This document shows positions 5,315 to 8,426 of a stretch of DNA of 8,426 bases, piece after piece (position 1 is the stretch's first letter; every line of letters starts with the position of its first letter). The notes under the pieces are model-generated. The model saw only the letters and a program-made list of their open reading frames with translations. It was not told the DNA's origin and made no database searches. The stretch is taken from the NCBI GenBank assembly GCA_002254285.1, contig NIUZ01000063.1, positions 1-8,426 on the forward strand, written 5' to 3'. Position numbers and translations under genes: made by a program. Source of the DNA: Bacteroidetes bacterium 4572_112 (lineage in GTDB: Bacteria > Bacteroidota > Bacteroidia > Bacteroidales > UBA1556).

Positions 5315-7492
5315 CTATTTATTGTCTTTATCATCATCACGTCGTTTGAAAGGGCGTTTTTCTCCGTCATTTCTCCTGTCACCTTTATATGGTCTATCTC
5401 CTCCTCGTGAATCGTCTCTTCTTGAGCCACTTCTATCATCGTCACGTCGTTTGAAAGGGCGTTTTTCTCCGTCATTTCTTCTGTCACCTTTATATGGTCG
5501 GTCGCCACCTCGTGAATCGTCTCTTCTTGAGCCACCTCTATCATCGTCACGTCGTTTGAAAGGGCGTTTTTCTCCGTCATTTCTTCTGTCACCTTTATAT
5601 GGTCTATCTCCTCCTCGTGAATCGTCTCTTCGTGAGCCACCTCTATCATCGTCACGTCGTTTGAAAGGGCGTTTTTCTCCGTCATTTCTACGGTCGCCTC
5701 TATATGGTCGGTCGCCACCTCGTGCATCATCTCTTCTTGAGCCACCTCTATCATCATCGCGTCTTTTGAAAGGACGTTTTTCACCATCATTTCTACGGTC
5801 GCCTCTATATGGTCGGTCGCCACCTCGTGAATCATCACGATTCGAGTTTCTTCTATCGTCATTATTCCGTCTATCCCCTTGATATGGTCTATCCTCACGG
5901 AAACCTACTTTACGAGAATATCGGCTATCATTATCATCATCCTCTCTTGGTTTGAAAGGACGTCTTTCGCCAGTATCGCGTCTATCACCTCTATCAGGTC
6001 TATCGCCACGGTCTTTATTACGAGAGTCTCTTCTGTCGCTTTTATCAAATTCTGATCTATTTCCATAGGCCGATCTACGGTCACCATCTCTGCGACCACG
6101 ATATTTTGAAGTATCTTTATTATCAAAGTCACTTCCTCCTCTTCTGTTTCCTACCACTTCGTCTTCGTCTTTTTTATTAGAAATATATAAATCAAAAATC
6201 ATTTCATTATCAGCCTCTGCATCAGCAGTTGGCTCAACATATTCTCCATCCTCCTTTTGCTTTGCAATAGCCTCATAATCAATTACCACATCTACTGAGG
6301 CAATTAAAGGTTCCTCTGTTTCTTCATCATCAGTTTCTGGCTTAATCTTCTTGCTACCTTCGTATAAATCGTAAGCATTAAAACGACATTCTAAAGCTCC
6401 ATTAAACATTGGAATTTTTCGTGAGGTTTTAAGGCCAATATTCTTTAAAGCAGTAGTATCAGAACTAATAACCCAAGCTTTATAACCAGTGAAATTCTGT
6501 TTAAAAGAATCACCTATGGTTTTGTACAAATCAAGCAAATCGTCACTCAACAATCTTTCGCCATAAGGAGGGTTCATTATTACCACACCCTTAACATCAT
6601 CTTGAGGCGGAACATGGTCTGCAATATCAACATTTACAAGCTCTATATCTTTATGAAACTTAATAGTTTTAACAATATCGCGAGCATAACGAAGGTTTTT
6701 CGAAGAAACATCACCACCAATAATTCTATGTTCGAATTCGCGCTGCTTTCCTAATACTTCACTCATCACCTCTCGCCAAGCTGTAGGATCAAAATTTGTC
6801 CAGTTCATAAAAGCAAACTCCTCGCGAAGGAACATCGGAGGGAAATTATATGCCATCATAGCAGCCTCTACTAATAAAGTACCACTACCACACATTGGGT
6901 CAATAAAGTGACTATCCATATCCCAACCACTAAGCTTAATCAAACCAGCAGCAAGCACCTCATTTATTGGCGCTTTATGACCTCCTTGGCGATATCCACG
7001 TTTGAAAAGTGGATTTCCTGAAGAATTTAAGCTAACCTCGCACTCATTATTAGAAATATAAACGCTAATACGGATATCAGCATTCTTAGTATCTACATCA
7101 GGGCGTTGGTTGAAATAATAATTGAATTGGTCGACAATTGCATCCTTAGATTTATACGAAGCAAACTGACTATGGTCAATATTTGAATTAACAAGCACTG
7201 TATCAATAGCAAAAGTTTGTCCTATATCGAAATACTCAAACCATTTGATGGAATAAATACCATCATAAAGAGCTTGTTCGTTCTCTGCTTTAAAGGAAGC
7301 TATAGGCTTTAGGATACTTATGGCAGTTCGAAGCCAATAATTCGCTTCATACATCAATTTCAAATTTCCTTCAAAGGAAACAGACCTTCTACCTTCTACA
7401 ATATTCTCTGCGCCTAAGTCCTTCAATTCCTGTGCTAAAACTCCCTCTAACCCTTCTAGAGTTTTAGCTAACATTTTAAATGTTTCTGCCAT
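5315..7492 (-). CDS. rlmL: RlmL-type THUMP-domain 23S rRNA methyltransferase with Arg/Asp-rich repeat tail
   Basis: The 725-residue protein has two distinct parts. Residues 1-385 are a class I SAM-dependent RNA methyltransferase of the UPF0020/RlmL group. An N-terminal ferredoxin-like/THUMP region (about 5-165) is followed by the SAM-binding motif DPMCGSGT (198-205) and the catalytic NPPYGERL (307-314). E. coli RlmKL uses the equivalent half to make m2G2445 in 23S rRNA; the RlmK half is absent here. The same target is inferred by homology only. An acidic linker (about 385-445) leads to a tail of about 275 residues rich in Arg, Asp and Gly, predicted disordered. The tail ends in five 35-residue repeats from residue 556. 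The tail resembles RGG-type RNA-binding extensions of DEAD-box helicases. The ATG at 7492 gives a normal N-terminus. It is the first gene of a likely operon with pfkA, with a TACTTTTG box 24 bases upstream. Confidence 0.88.
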   Translation of the reverse strand: MAETFKMLAKTLEGLEGVLAQELKDLGAENIVEGRRSVSFEGNLKLMYEANYWLRTAISILKPIASFKAENEQALYDGIYSIKWFEYFDIGQTFAIDTVLVNSNIDHSQFASYKSKDAIVDQFNYYFNQRPDVDTKNADIRISVYISNNECEVSLNSSGNPLFKRGYRQGGHKAPINEVLAAGLIKLSGWDMDSHFIDPMCGSGTLLVEAAMMAYNFPPMFLREEFAFMNWTNFDPTAWREVMSEVLGKQREFEHRIIGGDVSSKNLRYARDIVKTIKFHKDIELVNVDIADHVPPQDDVKGVVIMNPPYGERLLSDDLLDLYKTIGDSFKQNFTGYKAWVISSDTTALKNIGLKTSRKIPMFNGALECRFNAYDLYEGSKKIKPETDDEETEEPLIASVDVVIDYEAIAKQKEDGEYVEPTADAEADNEMIFDLYISNKKDEDEVVGNRRGGSDFDNKDTSKYRGRRDGDRRSAYGNRSEFDKSDRRDSRNKDRGDRPDRGDRRDTGERRPFKPREDDDNDSRYSRKVGFREDRPYQGDRRNNDDRRNSNRDDSRGGDRPYRGDRRNDGEKRPFKRRDDDRGGSRRDDARGGDRPYRGDRRNDGEKRPFKRRDDDRGGSRRDDSRGGDRPYKGDRRNDGEKRPFKRRDDDRGGSRRDDSRGGDRPYKGDRRNDGEKRPFKRRDDDRSGSRRDDSRGGDRPYKGDRRNDGEKRPFKRRDDDKDNK
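5318..5827 (-). repeat. 105-bp in-frame tandem repeat (about 4.9 copies) encoding 35-residue units
   Basis: The units begin at residues 556, 591, 626, 661 and 696 of the methyltransferase, exactly 35 residues apart; the last is cut to 30. Each contains RGGDRPY(R/K)GD, RRNDGEKRPF, KRRDDD and SRRDD. One full unit with K at the variable position has 10 Arg, 3 Lys, 8 Asp and 1 Glu. The DNA is also nearly identical between copies, for example GTCGTTTGAAAGGGCG at 5341 and again at 5446. This points to recent duplication or homogenisation. Because the period is a multiple of three, false long frames open in other registers here. Confidence 0.93.
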
Positions 7493-7515
7493 TACGTCAA
7501 TATTTTAATGAAGCG

Positions 7516-7523
7516 CAAAAGTA
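7516..7523 (-). promoter_or_regulatory. -7 promoter box for the rlmL-pfkA operon
   Basis: The minus strand reads TACTTTTG followed by C, an exact TAnnTTTG match, 24 bases upstream of the ATG. No TTTG is seen at the usual -33 distance. The position in the short gap before the first gene of the operon supports it. Confidence 0.55.
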
Positions 7524-7637
7524 ATATTTTAGATGACTGATTTACTAATTAATTACAAAAAATATAAATATTTAACTTTTGGATAATATTAGACATTAAT
7601 ATCAAATAATTAAAGAATAAAACAAGCCAAAATTTGA

Positions 7638-7645
7638 TACATTTG
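7638..7645 (+). promoter_or_regulatory. -7 promoter box for tRNA-Arg
   Basis: TACATTTG matches TAnnTTTG exactly and lies 33 bases upstream of the mature tRNA, implying a leader of roughly 25 bases. It is divergent from the rlmL promoter in the same gap. The -33 element is not clear. Confidence 0.5.
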
Positions 7646-7650
7646 CAAAA

Positions 7651-7666
7651 GGAAACAATGGTTTCC
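7651..7666 (+). other. Small perfect hairpin in the tRNA leader
   Basis: GGAAAC (7651-7656), loop AATG, GTTTCC (7661-7666). It lies between the promoter box and the tRNA 5' end, so it would be in the precursor RNA removed by RNase P. Role unknown. Confidence 0.4.
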
Positions 7667-7678
7667 GTGATATAATAT

Positions 7679-7750
7679 GGTCCTGTAGTTTAATGGATAA
7701 AATCTCAGATTCCGGTTCTGAGGCTGTGGGTTCGATTCCCTCCAGGACTA
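7679..7750 (+). tRNA. tRNA-Arg, anticodon CCG
   Basis: A cloverleaf can be drawn by hand. The acceptor stem GGTCCTG pairs with CAGGACT (G1-U72 wobble, otherwise complete). U8 and A9 follow. The D-stem GTTT pairs with AAAT around AATGGATA. The anticodon stem TCAGA/TCTGA encloses loop TTCCGGT with anticodon CCG, which reads CGG codons. The variable region is four bases. The T-arm has loop TTCGATT and stem GTGGG/CCCTC with one U50-U64 mismatch. The discriminator is A7750, and CCA is not encoded. It is followed by an intrinsic terminator and then by an integrase gene, so its 3' end is a likely integration site. Confidence 0.93.
7724..7750 (+). other. Putative attachment site (tRNA-Arg 3' end)
   Basis: Inferred only from context: tyrosine integrases often use the T-arm and acceptor half of a tRNA as attB, and an integrase gene starts 270 bases downstream. 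The second att copy is not within the window. Bases U64 and U72, which fit poorly with the 5' half of the tRNA, lie here. Confidence 0.35.
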
Positions 7751-7773
7751 CTTTTAAAAACGCAGAATAACGC

Positions 7774-7806
7774 AAAAGCCTGAAATTCAACCATCAGGCT
7801 TTTTTA
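7774..7806 (+). terminator. Rho-independent terminator after tRNA-Arg
   Basis: AAAAGCCTGA (7774-7783) and TCAGGCTTTT (7794-7803) form a perfect 10-bp stem with a 10-base loop, continuing into a T-run to 7805. It starts 24 bases past the tRNA. Confidence 0.88.
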
Positions 7807-7843
7807 ACTTATGCAAAAATGGGCAAAATAAGGCATAAAACAC

Positions 7844-7897
7844 CCCATAATGTGCCCATAATGTGCCCATAGAAAAAAATCAAATTTATGGGCACAT
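7844..7897. repeat. 11-bp direct repeats and matching inverted copy
   Basis: CCCATAATGTG occurs at 7844-7854 and 7855-7865, followed by a partial third copy CCCAT. ATGTGCCCATA (7861-7871) has its exact reverse complement at 7887-7897, making an 11-bp stem with a 15-base A/T-rich loop. It lies between tRNA-Arg and the integrase gene, where integrase or excisionase arm sites are often found. That role is an inference from position. Confidence 0.6.
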
Positions 7898-7920
7898 GAA
7901 TGAGCACTAACCTTACATAA

Positions 7921-7970
7921 TGTATTGTATTGCACTAGATTGCACTAGATTGCATCACTTTGCATAATCG
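7921..7970. repeat. Five phased 10-bp iterons upstream of the integrase
   Basis: Bases 7921-7970 divide into five consecutive decamers, each starting TGTA or TGCA. The second and third are identical (TGCACTAGAT); the fourth begins TGCATC and the fifth TGCATA. A 10-bp period puts the TGCA motifs on one face of the helix. The array ends just before an 11-bp palindrome (TCGAATTTCGA, 7968-7978) and about 20 bases before the integrase -7 box. It is a candidate protein-binding array for integrase, excisionase or an autoregulator. Confidence 0.6.
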
Positions 7971-7989
7971 AATTTCGAAATAGTTTTAA

Positions 7990-7997
7990 TACTTTTG
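7990..7997 (+). promoter_or_regulatory. -7 promoter box for the integrase gene
   Basis: TACTTTTG matches TAnnTTTG exactly, 23 bases before the ATG. A TTTG at 7959-7962 is the nearest -33 candidate, but its spacer (27 bases) is longer than usual. The overlap with the iteron array suggests the promoter may be controlled from there. Confidence 0.5.
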
Positions 7998-8020
7998 TAA
8001 CATCAAAAACAACCGAAATT

Positions 8021-8426
8021 ATGCAAAAACCGAGTCCATTGAGCCTTTTCTTCTTTATTAGAAGATATAGAGCAAACAGTAAACAAGAAGCCCCAATCTA
8101 CCTAAGGCTATTAATAGCAGGGGATACCGTAGATTTTTCAATAAAAAAAAACATGCCAAAATTAGCAATTGGGATGCATCAAAAGGAAGGTTAAAAGGAA
8201 ACGAAATGGGCACTAAAGAACTTAATAATTACCTATTATCTATTGAAATATCTATTAAAGAAAACTACAAATTATTACAAACAAACAGCGATTTTGTAAC
8301 CGTACAAGACATAAAAAACTCGTATTTGGGAGTTGCGGAAAATCCTCGAAAAAAAGTTCTTGATGTGTTCAAAACACATAATCAAAATATCAAAGAACTT
8401 ATAGGAATAGACAAAACTGAAACTAC
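8021..8426 (+). CDS. Tyrosine recombinase/integrase, N-terminal part, frame split at an A-run (runs off the window)
   Basis: From the ATG at 8021, frame one encodes MQKPSPLSLFFFIRRYRA, then PIYLRLLIAGDTVDFSIKKN, and stops at 8192-8194. The frame starting CAT at 8152 continues without a stop to the window edge. It carries AKISNWDASKGRLKG, KELNNYLLSIE, TVQDIKNSYLG and VLDVFKTHNQ. Joined, these 135 residues form the Arm DNA-binding domain and the start of the SAM-like core-binding domain of a Bacteroidota phage-type integrase. The catalytic domain would lie beyond the window. The frames meet in nine A's (8143-8151). Either one A has been lost (pseudogene or sequencing error), or a -1 shift at the in-phase A AAA AAC restores the protein. 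Its place next to a tRNA suggests it mobilises an island extending rightward. Confidence 0.8.
8146..8152 (+). promoter_or_regulatory. Candidate -1 slippery heptamer A AAA AAC in the integrase
   Basis: In the zero frame of the integrase the codons are AAA (8147-8149) and AAC (8150-8152), preceded by A. This fits X-XXY-YYZ exactly. After a -1 slip the next codon is CAT at 8152, which is in the frame that continues the integrase. Downstream pairing (ATG 8153-8155 with CAT 8177-8179, and CCAA 8156-8159 with TTGG 8169-8172) is weak. An ordinary indel in the A-run is the simpler explanation. Confidence 0.35.

Noticed and set aside
5305..5898. Open frame of 197 codons on the minus strand and 186 codons on the plus strand (5322-5882) across the repeat region
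   Set aside because: Both are alternate-register readings of the 105-bp repeat, whose length is divisible by three and so keeps all registers open. The methyltransferase frame enters from a recognisable conserved domain; these do not.
5905..6132. 75-codon minus-strand open frame
   Set aside because: It is an out-of-frame reading of the Arg/Asp-rich tail. Its Ile/Val/Glu-rich composition is a register effect.
7602..7790. 62-codon minus-strand open frame containing GIEPTASEPESE
   Set aside because: It runs antisense through tRNA-Arg and its promoter. Such GIEPTA-type frames are a familiar artefact of antisense tRNA translation.

Overview
The window looks like chromosomal DNA of a member of the Bacteroidota (Bacteroidetes). 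It is AT-rich and coding starts generally lack Shine-Dalgarno sequences. Exact matches to the Bacteroidota -7 promoter box (TAnnTTTG) precede three genes. The protein sequences (PriA, PfkA, a single-domain RlmL-type methyltransferase, an Arm-domain tyrosine integrase) read like that phylum. Genus and species cannot be told from the window.

Left third (1-1696), accessory in character: the N-terminal part of a secreted MORN-repeat protein (minus strand, cut by the window edge), a 31-base perfect palindrome, the 3' end of an IS256-family transposase, and an HNH endonuclease gene whose 3' end has been replaced by that transposase remnant. The gaps hold several arrays of 7-bp repeats that mostly follow an ACTNNNN pattern.

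Middle (1697-7492), housekeeping and all on the minus strand: rlmL-like 23S rRNA methyltransferase, then pfkA 41 bases downstream (probably one operon, closed by a strong intrinsic terminator at about 4215-4258), then priA, the replication-restart helicase, which starts at TTG and must have its own promoter. The methyltransferase carries an unusual tail of roughly 275 residues rich in Arg, Asp and Gly. The end of the tail is five nearly identical 35-residue (105-bp) tandem repeats.

Right end (7493-8426): a tRNA-Arg(CCG) on the plus strand with its own promoter-like box and terminator, a 215-base non-coding stretch full of short phased and inverted repeats, and the 5' part of a tyrosine recombinase gene. 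A tRNA 3' end followed by repeats and an integrase is the usual layout of the end of an integrative element (genomic island, ICE or prophage), which would continue beyond the window. The integrase reading frame is split at a run of nine A's. The split falls exactly on a canonical A AAA AAC slippery heptamer, and the -1 frame continues the protein. This could be a simple indel, a sequencing error, or genuine recoding.

The most interesting points are the Arg/Asp repeat tail on the rRNA methyltransferase, the split integrase at an in-phase slippery site, the phased 10-bp repeats upstream of it, and the heptad repeat arrays.
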